NCBI GenBank assembly: GCA_030549335.1
Contig: JAUKPH010000026.1
Location: forward strand, 992,001 to 1,056,000
Reading direction: 5' to 3'
Origin: Pontederia crassipes
Taxonomy: Eukaryota; Streptophyta; Magnoliopsida; Commelinales; Pontederiaceae
DNA length: 64,000 nucleotides
The notes beneath the pieces were generated by a model. That model was not told where the DNA came from. It was given only the letters and a program-made list of their open reading frames with translations, and searched no databases. Within the stretch, counting starts at the first letter, position 1, and each line of letters starts with the position of its first letter. A program made the position numbers and the translations under genes. Positions 25,179 through 38,119 of this stretch are shown here, one piece after another.

Positions 25179-28100
25179 TTGATGCATGGTGAGATGATTG
25201 GAACGAAAAAAAGGGCTCGGATGAAAATTTTCCTGGGGTGAGAAATTTCGCGCGCGCGCCTTTTACTCGTGTTTTCAGCCAAGAAGGTAAAAAAATGCGA
25301 AATTTTTGACGCTGTCAAAAGATGCCAAATTTTCGACGCTATCGTGCCTGTTGATGCATGGTGAGATGATTGGGACGAAAAAATGGACTCGGATGAAAAT
25401 TTTCCGGGGGTGCGAAATTTCGCGCGCGCGCCTTTTACTCGTGTTTTCAGCCAAGAAGGTTAAAAAATGCGAAATTTTTTACGCTATCAAAAGAAGCCAA
25501 ATTTTCGACGGTTTCCTGTTTGTTGATGCATGGTAGGATGATTGGGACGAAAAAAGGACTCAGGCGCAAATTTTCCGGGTGTGCGAAATTTCGCGCGCGC
25601 GCCTTGTACTCGTGTTTTCAGCCAAGAAGGTAAAAAAATGCGAAATTTTTGACGCTGTCAAAAGATGCCAAATTTTCGACGCTATCGTGCATGTTGATGC
25701 ATGGTGAGATGATTGGGACGAAAAAAAGGACTCAGGCGCAAATTTTTCGGGGGTGCAAAATTTCGCACGCGCGCCTTTTACTCGTGTTTTCAGCCAAGAA
25801 GATCAAAAAACGCGAAATTTTTGACGCTATCAAAAGATGCCAAATTTTCGACGCTTTCGTGCCTATTAATGCATGGTGAGATGATTGGGACGAAAAAATG
25901 GACTCGGATGAAAATTTTCCGGGGGTGCAAAATTTCGCGCGCGCGCCTTTTACTCATGTTTTCAGTCAAGAAGGTCAAAAAACGCGAAATTTTTGATGCT
26001 ATCAAAAGATGCCAAATTTTCGACGCTATCGTGCATGTTGATGCATGGTGAGATGATTGGGACGAAAAAAAGGACTCAGGTGCAAATTTTCCGGGGGTGC
26101 GAAATTTCGCGCGCGTGCCTTTAACTTGTGTTTTCAGCCAAGAAGGTCAAAAAACGCGAAATTTTTGACGTTGTCAAAAGATGCCAAATTTTTGACACCT
26201 TCTTTCCAGTTGATGCATGGTGAGATAATTGGGACAAAAAAAAGGACTCAGGCGCAAACTTTGCGGGGTGAGATATTTCGCGCGCGCGCCTTTTACTCGT
26301 GTTTTCAGCCAAGAAGGTCAAAAAATGCGAAATTTTTGATGCTGTCAAAAGATGCCAAATTTTCGACGCTATCGTGCATGTTGATGCATGGTGAGATGAT
26401 TGGGACGAAAAAAAGGACTCGGATGAAAATTTTCCTGGGGTGAGAAATTTCGCACGGACGCCTTTTACTCGTGTTTTCAGCCAAGGTCAAAAAATGCGAA
26501 ATTTCTGACGCTGTCAAAAGATGCCAAATTTTCGATGCTTTCCTGTCTGTTGATGCATGGTGAGATGATTGGGATGAAAAAATAGACTCGGATGAAAATT
26601 TTCCGGGGGTGCGAAATTTCGCGCGCGCGCTTTTTACTCGTGTTTTCAGCCAAGATGGTCAAAAAATGCGAAATTTTTGACGCTGTCAAAAGATGCCAAA
26701 TTTTTGATGCTATCGTGCATTTTGATGCATTATGAGATGATTGGGACGAAAAAAAGGACTCAGGCGCAAATTTTCCGGGGGTGCGAAATTTCGCGCGCGC
26801 GCGCCTTTTACTCGTGTTTTCAGCCAAGAAGGTCAAAAAATGTGAAATTTTTTACGCTGTCAAAAGATGCCAAATTTTCGACGCTTTCGTACATGTTGAT
26901 GCATGGTGAGATGATGGGGATGAAAAAAGGACTCAAGCGCAAATTTTCCGGGGGTGCGAAATTTCGCGTGCGCGCCTTTTACTCGTGTTTTCAGCCAAGA
27001 AGGTCAAAAAATGCGAAATTTTTGACGCTGTCAAAAGATGCCAAATTTTCGACGCTATCGTGCCTGTTGATGCATGGTGAGATGATTGGGACGAAAAAAT
27101 GGACTCGGATGAAAATTTTCCGGGTGTGCGAAAATTCGCGCGCGCGCCTTTTACTCGTGTTTTCAACCAAGAAGGTAAAAAAACGCGAAATTTATGACGC
27201 TGTCAAAAGATGCCAAGTTTTCGACGCTTTCGTGCCTGTGTTGATGCATGGTGAGATGATTGGGATGAAAAAAGGACTCAGGCGCAAATTTTTCGGGGGT
27301 GCGAAATTTCGCGCGCGCGCCTTTTACTCGTGTTTTCAGCCAAGAAGATCAAAAAATGCGAAATTTTTGACGCTGTCAAAAGATGCCAAATTTTCGACGC
27401 TTTCGTGCTTGTTGATGCATGGTGAGATGATTGGGACGAAAAAAAGGACTCAGGCGCAAATTTTCGGGGGTGAGAAATTTCGCGCGCGTGCCTTTTTCTC
27501 GTGTTTTCAGCCAAGAAGGTCAAAAAATGCGAAATTTTTTGACGCTGTCAAAAGATGCCAAATTTTCGACGCTATCGTGCCTGTTGATGCTTGGTGAGAT
27601 GATTGGGACGAAAAATTGGACTCGGATGATAATTTTCCGGGTGTGCGAAATTTCGCACGCGCGCCTTTTACTCGTGTTGTTAGCCAAGAAGGTCAAAAAT
27701 GCGAAATTTTTGACGCTATCAAAAGATGCCAAATTTTCGACGCTTTCGTGCCTATTGATGCATGGTGAGATGATTGGGACGAAAAAAAGGACTCAGGCGC
27801 AAATTTTCCGGGGTGCGAAATTTCGCACGCGCGCCTTTTACTCGTGTTTTCAGCCAAAAAGGTCAAAGAACGCGAAATTTTTGACGCTATCAATAGATGC
27901 CAAATTTTCGACGCTTTCGTGCCTGTTGATGCATGGTGAGACGATTGGGACGAAAAAATGGACTCGGATGATAATTTTCTAGGTGTGCGAAATTTCGCGC
28001 GCGCGCCTTTTACTCGTGTTTTCAGCCAAGAAGGTCAAAAAACGCAAAATTTTTGATGCTGTCAAAAGATGCCAAAATTTTGATGCTTTCCTGTCTGTTG

Positions 28101-28814
28101 ATGCATAGTGAGATGATTGGGATGAAAAAATGGACTCGGATGAAAATTTTCCGGGGGTGCGAAATTTCGCGCGCGAGCCTTTTACTCGTGTTTTCAGCCA
28201 AGAAGGTCAAAAAATGCGAAGTTTTTGACGCTGTCAAAAGATTCCAAATTTTTTACGCTTTCGTGCCAATTGATGCATGGTGAGATCATTGGGACGAAAA
28301 AAAGGACTCAGGCGCAAATTTTTTGGGGGTGCGAAATTTCGCGTGCGCGCCTTTTACTCGTGTTTTCAGCCAAGAAGGTCAAAAATCGCCAAATTTTTTA
28401 TGCTGTCAAAAGATGCCAAATTTTTGACGCTATCGTGCATGTTGATGCATGGTGAGATGATTGGGACGAAAAAAAGGACTCAGGCGCAAATTTTCCGGGG
28501 TTGCAAAATTTCGCGCGCAAATTTTCCGGGGTTGCAAAATTTCGCGCGCGCCTTTTACTCGTGTTTTCAGCCAAGAAGGTCAAAAAATGCGAAATTTTTG
28601 ACGTTGTCAAAAGATGCCAAATTTTCGACACCTTCTTTCCTGTTGATGCATGGTGAGATAATTGGGACGAAAAAAAGGACTCAGGCGCAAACTTTCCGGG
28701 GGTGAGAAATTTCGCGCGCGCGCCTTTTACTCGTGTTTTCAACCAAGAAGGTCAAAAAATGCAAAAATTTTTATGCTCTCAAAAGATGCCAAATTTTCGA
28801 CGCTATCATGCATG
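25179..28814. repeat. HOR copy, 21-monomer version (3636 bp)
   Basis: Anchor to anchor 3636 bp. Compared with the following copy it lacks one monomer at about 25960, where CTCATGTTTTCAGTCAAGAAGG fuses the left part of one monomer to the right part of the next. The fusion leaves the 172-bp phase intact, as expected of unequal crossing-over between aligned monomers. Confidence 0.88.
28488..28549. repeat. Direct microduplication, fourth occurrence (31 bp)
   Basis: Same as at 24852, 3636 bp further on. Confidence 0.92.
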
Positions 28815-31800
28815 TTGATGCATGGTGAGATGATTGGAACGAAAAAAAGGGCTCGGATGAAAATTTTCCTGGGGTGAGAAATTTCGCGCGCGCGCCTTTT
28901 ACTCGTGTTTTCAGCCAAGAAGGTAAAAAAATGCGAAATTTTTGACGCTGTCAAAAGATGCCAAATTTTCGACGCTATCGTGCCTGTTGATGCATGGTGA
29001 GATGATTGGGACGAAAAAATGGACTCGGATGAAAATTTTCCGGGGGTGCGAAATTTCGCGCGCGCGCCTTTTACTCGTGTTTTCAGCCAAGAAGGTTAAA
29101 AAATGCGAAATTTTTTACGCTATCAAAAGAAGCCAAATTTTCGACGGTTTCCTGTTTGTTGATGCATGGTAGGATGATTGGGACGAAAAAAGGACTCAGG
29201 CGCAAATTTTCCGGGTGTGCGAAATTTCGCGCGCGCGCCTTGTACTCGTGTTTTCAGCCAAGAAGGTAAAAAAACGCGAAATTTTTGACGCTGTCAAAAG
29301 ATGCCAAATTTTCGACGCTATCGTGCATGTTGATGCATGGTGAGATGATTGGGACGAAAAAAAGGACTCAGGCGCAAATTTTTCGGGGGTGCAAAATTTC
29401 GCACGCGCGCCTTTTACTCGTGTTTTCAGCCAAGAAGATCAAAAAACGCGAAATTTTTGACGCTATCAAAAGATGCCAAATTTTCGACGCTTTCGTGCCT
29501 ATTAATGCATGGTGAGATGATTGGGACGAAAAAATGGACTCGGATGAAAATTTTCCGGGGGTGCAAAATTTCGCGCGCGCGCCTTTTACTCATGTTTTCA
29601 GCCAAGAAGGTCAAAAAATGTGAAGTTTTTGACGCTGTCAAAAGATTCCAAATTTTTTACGCTTTCGTGCCTATTGATGCATGGTGAGATCATTGGGACG
29701 AAAAAAAGGACTCTGGCGCAAATTTTCCGGGGGTGCAAAATTTCGCGCGCGCGCCTTTTACTCGTGTTTTCAGTCAAGAAGGTCAAAAAACGCGAAATTT
29801 TTGACGCTATCAAAAGATGCCAAATTTTCGACGCTATCGTGCATGTTGATGCATGGTGAGATGATTGGGACGAAAAAAAGGACTCAGGTGCAAATTTTCC
29901 GGGGGTGCGAAATTTCGCGCGCGTGCCTTTAACTTGTGTTTTCAGCCAAGAAGGTCAAAAAACGCGAAATTTTTGACGTTGTCAAAAGATGCCAAATTTT
30001 TGACACCTTCTTTCCAGTTGATGCATGGTGAGATAATTGGGACAAAAAAAAGGACTCAGGCGCAAACTTTCCGGGGTGAGAAATTTCGCGCGCGCGCCTT
30101 TTACTCGTGTTTTCAGCCAAGAAGGTCAAAAAATGCGAAATTTTTGATGCTATCAAAAGATGCCAAATTTTTGACGCTATCGTGCATGTTGATGCATGGT
30201 GAGATGATTGGGACGAAAAAAAGGACTCGGATGAAAATTTTCCTGGGGTGAGAAATTTCGCACGGACGCCTTTTACTCGTGTTTTCAGCCAAGAAGGTCA
30301 AAAAATGCGAAATTTCTGACGCTGTCAAAAGATGCCAAATTTTCGATGCTTTCCTGTCTGTTGATGCATGGTGAGATGATTGGGATGAAAAAATGGACTC
30401 GGATGAAAATTTTCCGGGGGTGCGAAATTTCGCGCGCGCGCCTTTTACTCGTATTTTCAGCCAAGATGGTCAAAAAATGCGAAATTTTTGACGCTGTCAA
30501 AAGATGCCAAATTTTCGATGCTATCGTGCATTTTGATGCATGATGAGATGATTGGGACGAAAAAAAGGACTCAGGCGCAAATTTTCCGGGGGTGCGAAAT
30601 TTCGCGCGCGCGCGCCTTTTACTCGTGTTTTCAGCCAAGAAGGTCAAAAAATGCGAAATTTTTTACGCTGTCAAAAGATGCCAAATTTTCGACGCTTTCG
30701 TACATGTTGATGCATGGTGAGATGATGGGAATGAAAAAAGGACTCAAGCGCAAATTTTCCGGGGGTGCGAAATTTCGCGCGCGCGCCTTTTACTCGTGTT
30801 TTCAGCCAAGAAGGTCAAAAAATGCGAAATTTTTGACGCTGTCAAAAGATGCCAAATTTTCGACGCTATCGTGCCTGTTGATGCATGGTGAGATGATTGG
30901 GACGAAAAAATGGACTCGGATGAAAATTTTCCGGGTGTGCGAAAATTCGCGCGCGCGCCTTTTACTCGTGTTTTCAACCAAGAAGGTAAAAAAACGCGAA
31001 ATTTATGACGCTGTCAAAAGATGCCAAGTTTTCGACGCTTTCGTGCCTGTGTTGATGCATGGTGAGATGATTGGGATGAAAAAAGGACTCAGGCGCAAAT
31101 TTTTCGGGGGTGCAAAATTTCGCGCGCGCGCCTTTTACTCGTGTTTTCAGCCAAGAAGATCAAAAAATGCGAAATTTTTGACGCTGTCAAAAGATGCCAA
31201 ATTTTCGACGCTTTCGTGCTTGTTGATGCATGGTGAGATGATTGGGACGAAAAAAAGGACTCAGGCGCAAATTTTCGGGGGTGAGAAATTTCGCGCGCGT
31301 GCCTTTTTCTCGTGTTTTCAGCCAAGAAGGTCAAAAAATGCGAAATTTTTTGACGCTGTCAAAAGATGCCAAATTTTCGACGCTATCGTGCCTGTTGATG
31401 CTTGGTGAGATGATTGGGACGAAAAATTGGACTCGGATGATAATTTTCCGGGTGTGCGAAATTTCGCACGCGCGCCTTTTACTCGTGTTGTCAGCCAAGA
31501 AGGTCAAAAATGCGAAATTTTTGACGCTATCAAAAGATGCCAAATTTTCGACGCTTTATTGCCTATTGATGCATGGTGAGATGATTGGGACGAAAAAAAG
31601 GACTCAGGCGCAAATTTTCCGGGGTGCGAAATTTCGCACGCGCGCCTTTTACTCGTGTTTTCAGCCAAAAAGGTCAAAGAACGCGAAATTTTTGACGCTA
31701 TCAAAAGATGCCAAATTTTCGACGCTTTCGTGCCTGTTGATGCATGGTGAGACGATTGGGACGAAAAAATGGACTCGGATGATAATTTTCTAGGTGTGCG

Positions 31801-32625
31801 AAATTTCGCGCGCGCGCCTTTTACTCGTGTTTTCAGCCAAGAAGGTCAAAAAACGCAAAATTTTTGATGCTGTCAAAAGATGCCAAAATTTTGATGCTTT
31901 CCTGTCTGTTGATGCATAGTGAGATGATTGGGATGAAAACATGGACTCGGATGAAAATTTTCCGGGGGTGCGAAATTTCGCGCGCGAGCCTTTTACTCGT
32001 GTTTTCAGCCAAGAAGGTCAAAAAATGCGAAGTTTTTGACGCTGTCAAAAGATTCCAAATTTTTTACGCTTTCGTGCCAATTGATGCATGGTGAGATCAT
32101 TGGGACGAAAAAAAGGACTCAGGCGCAAATTTTTCGGGGGTGCGAAATTTCGCGCGCGCGCCTTTTACTCGTGTTTTCAGCCAAGAAGGTCAAAAAATGC
32201 CAAATTTTTGATGCTGTCAAAAGATGCCAAATTTTTGACGCTATCGTGCATGTTGATGCATGGTGAGATGATTGGGACGAAAAAAAGGACTCAGGCGCAA
32301 ATTTTCTGGGGTTGCAAAATTTCGCGCGCAAATTTTTCGGGGTTGCAAAATTTCGCGCGCGCCTTTTACTCGTGTTTTCAGCCAAGAAGGTCAAAAAATG
32401 CGAAATTTTTGACGTTGTCAAAAGATGCCAAATTTTCGACACCTTCTTTCCTGTTGATGCATGGTGAGATAATTGGGACGAAAAAAAGGACTCAGGCGCA
32501 AACTTTCCGGGGGTGAGAAATTTCGCGCGCGCGCCTTTTACTCGTGTTTTCAACCAAGAAGGTCAAAAAATGCAAAATTTTTGATGCTCTCAAAAGATGC
32601 CAAATTTTCGACGCTATCATGCATG
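28815..32625. repeat. HOR copy, full 22-monomer version (3811 bp)
   Basis: The longest copy, 22 x 172 plus 27 bp, and the best template for the HOR. It aligns with both flanking copies at offsets of 3636 or 3808-3811, with few differences. Marks in order include the GGGCTCGG anchor, GACGGTTTCCTGTTTGTTG, CTATTAATGCATGG, TTTAACTTGTG, ACACCTTCTTTCCAG, CACGGACGCC, TGCATTTTGATGC, GATGATGGGAATG, CCTGTGTTGATGC, GTTGATGCTTGG and the 31-bp duplication. Confidence 0.88.
32299..32360. repeat. Direct microduplication, fifth occurrence (31 bp)
   Basis: Same as at 28488, 3811 bp further on, with CTGGGG and TCGGGG point changes in the two halves. Confidence 0.92.
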
Positions 32626-33965
32626 TTGATGCATGGTGAGATGATTGGAACGAAAAAAAGGGCTCGGATGAAAATTTTCCTGGGGTGAGAAATTTCGCGC
32701 GCGCGCCTTTTACTCGTGTTTTCAGCCAAGAAGGTAAAAAAATGCGAAATTTTTGACGCTGTCAAAAGATGCCAAATTTTCGACGCTATCGTGCCTGTTG
32801 ATGCATGGTGAGATGATTGGGACGAAAAAATGGACTCGGATGAAAATTTTCCGGGGGTGCGAAATTTCGCGCGCGCGCCTTTTACTCGTGTTTTCAGCCA
32901 AGAAGGTTAAAAAATGCAAAATTTTTTACGCTATCAAAAGAAGCCAAATTTTCGACGGTTTCCTGTTTGTTGATGCATGGTAGGATGATTGGGACGAAAA
33001 AAGGACTCAGGCGCAAATTTTCCGGGTGTGCGAAATTTCGCGCGCGCGCCTTGTACTCGTGTTTTCAGCCAAGAAGGTAAAAAAATGCGAAATTTTTGAC
33101 GCTGTCAAAAGATGCCAAATTTTCGACGCTATCGTGCATGTTGATGCATGGTGAGATGATTGGGACGAAAAAAAGGACTCAGGCGCAAATTTTTCGGGGG
33201 TGCAAAATTTCGCACGCGCGCCTTGTACTCGTGTTTTCAGCCAAGAAGGTCAAAAAACGCGAAATTTTTGACGCTATCAAAAGATGCCAAATTTTCGACG
33301 CTTTCGTGCCTATTAATGATTGGTGAGATGATTGGGACGAAAAAATGGACTCGGATGAAAATTTTCCGGGGGTGCAAAATTTCGCGCGCGCGCCTTTTAC
33401 TCATGTTTTCAGCCAAGAAGGTAAAAAAATGTGAAGTTTTTGACGCTGTCAAAAGATTCCAAATTTTTTACGCTTTCGTGCCTATTGATGCATGGTGAGA
33501 TCATTGGGACGAAAAAAAGGACTCTGGCGCAAATTTTCCGGGGGTGCAAAATTTCGCGCGCGCGCCTTTTACTCGTGTTTTCAGTCAAGAAGGTCAAAAA
33601 ACGCGAAATTTTTGACGCTATCAAAAGATGCCAAATTTTCGACGCTATCGTGCATGTTGATGCATGGTGAGATGATTGGGACGAAAAAAAGGACTCAGGT
33701 GCAAATTTTCCGGGGGTGCGAAATTTCGCGCGCGTGCCTTTAACTTGTGTTTTCAGCCAAGAAGGTCAAAAAACGCGAAATTTTTGACGTTGTCAAAAGA
33801 TGCCAAATTTTTGACACCTTCTTTCCAGTTGATGCATGGTGAGATAATTGGGACAAAAAAAAGGACTCAGGCGCAAACTTTCCGGGGTGAGAAATTTCGC
33901 GCGCGCGCCTTTTACTCGTGTTTTCAGCCAAGAAGGTCAAAAAATGCGAAATTTTTGACGCTATC
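32626..33965. repeat. HOR copy, truncated by a class C island
   Basis: About 8 monomers align with 28815 onward at an offset of 3811. Similarity ends between about 33950 and 34000, where ATCAAAAGACGCC and then CTCGGAACGAAATTTTCC mark the switch to class C. One monomer reads TTAATGATTGGTGAG, a private change at about 33310. Confidence 0.86.
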
Positions 33966-35408
33966 AAAAGACGCCAAATTTTCGACGCTTTCGTGCCTAT
34001 TGATGCATGGTGAGATGATTGGGATGAAAAAATGGACTCGGAACGAAATTTTCCGGGGGTGCGAAATTTCGCGCGCGCCTTTTACTAGTGTTTTCAGTCA
34101 AGAAGGTCAAAAAATGCGAAATTTTTTAAAACGCCCAAAGATGCTAAATTTTCGATGCTTTCATGCCTGTTGATGCATGGTGAGATGATTGTGACGAAAA
34201 AATGGACTCGGAACGAAATTTTCCGGGGGTTCTAAATTTCGCGCGCGTGCCTTTTACTGGTGTTTTCAGCCAAGAAGGTGAAAAAACCCGAAATTTTTTG
34301 CGCTGTCAAAAGATTCCAAATTTTTTACGCTTTCATGCCTGTTGATTCATGGTGAGATGATTGGGACGAAAAAATGGACTCGGAACGAAATTTTCCGGGG
34401 GTGCGATATTTCGCGCGCAGCGCCTTTTACATGTGTTTTCAGCCAAGAAGGTCAAAAAATGCAAAATTTTTTACGCTGTCAAAAGATTCCAAATTTTCGA
34501 CGCTTTCGTGCCTGTTGATGCATGGTGAGATGATTGGGACGAAAAAATGGACTCGGAACGAAATTTTCTGGGGGTGCGAACTTTCGCGCGCGAGCCTTTT
34601 ACTGGTGTTTTCAGCCAAGATGGTCAAAAAATGCGAAATTTTTTACACCGTCAAAAGATGCTAAATTTTCGACGCTTTCGAGCCTGTTGTTGCATGGTGA
34701 GATGATTGGGATGAAAAAATGGACTCGGAACGAAATTTCCGGGGGTGCGAAATTTTGTGCGCCCCTTTTACTGGTGTTTTCAGTCAAGAAGGTCAAAAAA
34801 TGCTAAATTTTTTATACCACCCAAAGATGCTAAGTTTTCGACGCTTTCATGCCTGTTGATGCATGGTGAGATGATTGGGACGAAAAAATGGACTCGGAAC
34901 GATATTTTCAGGGGGATCTAAATTTCGCGCGCGCGCCTTTTACTGGTGTTTTCAGCCATGAAGGTCAAAAAACGCGAAATTTTTTGCGCTGTCAAAAGAT
35001 GCCAAATTTTTTACGCTTTCGTGCCTGTTGATTCATGGTGAGATGATTGGGACGAAAAAATGGACTCGGAACGAAATTTTCCGGGGGTGCGAAATTTCGC
35101 GCGCCCGCCTTTTACAGGTGTTTTCAGCCAAGATGGTCAAAAAACGCAAAATTTTTTACGCTGTCAAAAGATGCCAAATTTTTTACGCTTTCGTGCCTGT
35201 TGATTCATGGTGAGATGATTGGGACGAAAAAATGGACTCGGAACGAAATTTTCCGGGGGTGCGAAATTTCGCGCGCCCGCCTTTTACAGGTGTTTTCAGC
35301 CAAGATGGTCAAAAAACGCAAAATTTTTTACGCTGTCAAAAGATGCCAAATTTTTGACGCTTTCGTGCCTGTTGATGCATGGTGAGATGATTGGGACGAA
35401 AAAATGGA
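33966..35408. repeat. Class C island 1
   Basis: About eight monomers with TGGACTCGGAACGAAATT and ACTGGTG or ACTAGTG. Private marks are ACGCCCAAAGATGCTAAATT, GATTGTGACG, GGGTTCTAAATTTCG, CATTTTACATGTG-type and GATATTTTCAGGGGGATC. The same marks in the same order occur 6008-6010 bp to the right. The island ends near 35409 by switching within one monomer to HOR sequence. Confidence 0.86.
35028..35371. repeat. Two adjacent near-identical class C monomers
   Basis: Copies 35028-35199 and 35200-35371 share rare changes: TTGATTCATGG, TGGACTCGGAACGAAATT, CGCGCCCGCC, TTTTACAGGTG and AAGATGGTC. The only difference I see is TTTTTTACGC against TTTTTGACGC near the end. They serve as class C references. 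Near identity between direct neighbours fits a recent single-monomer duplication. A related single copy lies at about 41037-41208. Confidence 0.85.
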
Positions 35409-36500
35409 CTCAGGCGCAAATTTTCCGGGTGTGCGAAATTTCGCGCGCGCGCCTTGTACTCGTGTTTTCAGCCAAGAAGGTAAAAAAACGCGAAATTTTT
35501 GACGCTGTCAAAAGATGCCAAATTTTCGACGCTATCGTGCATGTTGATGCATGGTGAGATGATTGGGACGAAAAAAAGGACTTAGGCGCAAATTTTTCGG
35601 GGGTGCAAAATTTCGCACGCGCGCCTTTTACTCGTGTTTTCAGCCAAGAAGGTCAAAAAACGCGAAATTTTTGACGCTATCAAAAGATGCCAAATTTTCG
35701 ACGCTTTCGTGCCTATTAATGCATGGTGAGATGATTGGGACGAAAAAATGGACTCGGATGAAAATTTTCCGGGGGTGCAAAATTTCGCGCGCGCGCCTTT
35801 TACTCATGTTTTCAGCCAAGAAGGTCAAAAAATGTGAAGTTTTTGACGCTGTCAAAAGATTCCAAATTTTTTACGCTTTCGTGCCTATTGATGCATGGTG
35901 AGATCATTGGGACGAAAAAAAGGACTCTGGCGCAAATTTTCCGGGGGTGCAAAATTTCGCGCGCGCACCTTTTACTCGTGTTTTCAGTCAAGAAGGTCAA
36001 AAAACGCGAAATTTTTGACGCTATCAAAAGATGCCAAATTTTCGACGCTATCGTGCATGTTGATGCGTGGTGAGATGATTGGGATGAAAAAATGGACTCA
36101 GATGAAAATTTTCCGGGGGTGCGAAATTTCGCGCGCGTGCCTTTAACTCGTGTTTTCAGCCAAGAAGGTCAAAAAACGCGAAATTTTTGACGTTGTCAAA
36201 AGATGCCAAATTTTTGACACCTTCTTTCCAGTTGATGCATGGTGAGATAATTGGGACAAAAAAAAGGACTCAGGCGCAAACTTTCCGGGGTGAGAAATTT
36301 CGCGCGCGCGCCTTTTACTCGTGTTTTCAGCCAAGAAGGTCAAAAAATGCGAAATTTTTGATGCTGTCAAAAGATGCCAAATTTTCGACGCTATCGTGCA
36401 TGTTGATGCATGGTGAGATGATTGGGACGAAAAAAAGGACTCGGATGAAAATTTTCCTGGGGTGAGAAATTTCGCACGGACGACTTTTACTCGTGTTTTC
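35409..36500. repeat. HOR-derived fragment after class C island 1
   Basis: From CTCAGGCGCAAATTTTCCGG at about 35409, the sequence follows 33006 onward at an offset of 2403. Beyond the point where that copy breaks off, it follows 29.93-30.29 kb at an offset of 6214. It therefore represents about six consecutive monomers of the 22-monomer HOR. Confidence 0.84.
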
Positions 36501-37089
36501 AGCCAAGAAGGTCAAAAAATGCGAAATTTTTGACGCTGTCAAAAGATGCCAAATTTTCGACGCATTCGTGCCTGTTGATGCATGGTGAGATGATTGGGAC
36601 AAAAAAAAGGACTCAGGCGCAAATTTTCCCGGGGTGCGAAATTTCGCGCACGCGCCTTTTACTCGTGTGTTCTGCCAAGAAGGTCAAAAAACGTGAAATT
36701 TTTGACGCTGTCAAAAGAAGCCAAATTTTCGACGGTTTCCTGTCTGTTGATGCATGGTAAGATGATTGGGACAAAAAAAGGACTCAGGCGCAAATTTTCC
36801 GGGGGTGCGAAATTTCGCGCGCGCGCCTTGTACTCGTGTTTTCAGCCAAGAAGGTCAAAAAACGCGAAATTTTTGACGCTATCAAAAGATGCCAAATTTT
36901 CGATGCTATCGTGCATGTTGATGCATTGTGAGATGATTGGGACGAAAAAAAGGACTCAGGCGCAAATTTTCCGGGGGTGCGAAATTTCGTGCGCGCGCCT
37001 TGTACTCGTGTTTTCAGCCAAGAAGGTCAAAAAACGCGAAATTTTTGATGCTGTCAAAAGATGCCAAATTTTCGATGCTATCGTGCATG
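36060..37089. repeat. 6-monomer unit, copy 1 (1030 bp)
   Basis: This aligns with 37090-38119 at an offset of 1030. Shared marks in order: TTTAACT(C/T)GTG, ACACCTTCTTTCCAG, GATAATTGGGACAAAA, ATTTTCCTGGGGTGAG, CGGACG, GACGCATTCGTGCC, TTTTCCCGGGGTGCG, GAAGCC with GACGGTTTCCTG. The first half overlaps the HOR fragment, so the HOR supplied this unit. Confidence 0.86.
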
Positions 37090-38119
37090 TTGATGCATGG
37101 TGAGATGATTGGGACGAAAAAAAGGACTCGGGCGCAAATTTTTCGGGGGTGCGAAATTTCGCGCGCGTGCCTTTAACTTGTGTTTTCAGCCAAGAAGGTC
37201 AAAAAACGTGAAATTTTTGACGTTGTCAAAAGATGCCAAATTTTCGACACCTTCTTTCCAGTTGATGCATGGTGAGATAATTGGGACAAAAAAAAGGACT
37301 CAGGCGCAAAGTTTCCGGGGGTGAGAAATTTCGCGCGCGCGCCTTTTACTCGTGTTTTCAGCCAAGAAGGTCAAAAAATGCGAAATTTTTCATGCTGTCA
37401 AAAGATGCCAAATTTTCGACGCTATCGTGCATGTTGATGCATGGTGAGATGATTGGGACGAAAAAAGGACTCGTTTGAAAATTTTCCTGGGGTGAGAAAT
37501 TTCGCGCGGACGCCTTTTACTCGTGTTTTCAGCCAAGAAGGTCAAAAAATGCGAAATTTTTGACGCTGTCAAAAGATGCCAAATTTTCGACGCATTCGTG
37601 CCTGTTGATGCATGGTGAGATGATTGGGACGAAAAAAAGGACTCAGGCGCAAATTTTCCCGGGGTGCGAAATTTCGCGCACGCGCCTTTTACTCGTGTTT
37701 TCTGCCAAGAAGGTCAAAGAACGTGAAATTTTTGACGCTGTCAAAAGAAGCCAAATTTTCGACGGTTTCCTGTTTGTTGATGCATGGTAAGATGATTGGG
37801 ACGAAAAAAGGACTCAGGCGCAAATTTTCCGGGGGTGCGAAATTTCGCGCGCGCGCCTTGTACTCTTGTTTTCAGCCAAGAAGGTAAAAAAACGCGAAAT
37901 TTTTGACGCTGTCAAAAGATGCCAAATTTTCGACGCTATCGTGCATGTTGATGCATGGTGAGATGATTGGGACGAAAAAAAGGACTCAGGCGCAAATTTT
38001 CCGGGGGTGCGAAATTTCGTGCGCGCGCCTTGTACTCGTGTTTTCAGCCAAGAAGGTCAAAAAACGCGAAATTTTTGACGCTATCAAATGATGCCAAATT
38101 TTCGACGCTTTCGTGCCTA
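37090..38119. repeat. 6-monomer unit, copy 2 (1030 bp)
   Basis: Direct second copy of the unit at 36060. Differences include CTCGTTTGAAAATTTTCC (37470) in place of CTCGGATGAAAATTTTCC, and CTTGTTTTC for CGTGTTTTC at about 37866. Confidence 0.85.

Noticed and set aside
26677-27597. Open reading frame of 306 codons, with a near-identical one at 30488-31408
   Set aside because: Both lie at the same place in consecutive HOR copies and translate satellite monomers in rotating frames. The frame stays open only because small indels (a longer CG tract, CCTGTGTTGATGC) skip the usual stop in GATGCATGGTGA. Shorter frames of the same kind cover both strands. There is no start context, domain or codon signal to suggest a protein.
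33966-35408. Mobile element insertion at the class C island
   Set aside because: The island keeps the 172-bp phase and is made of the same satellite. There are no terminal inverted repeats, target-site duplications or coding sequence; exchange between satellite subfamilies explains it.
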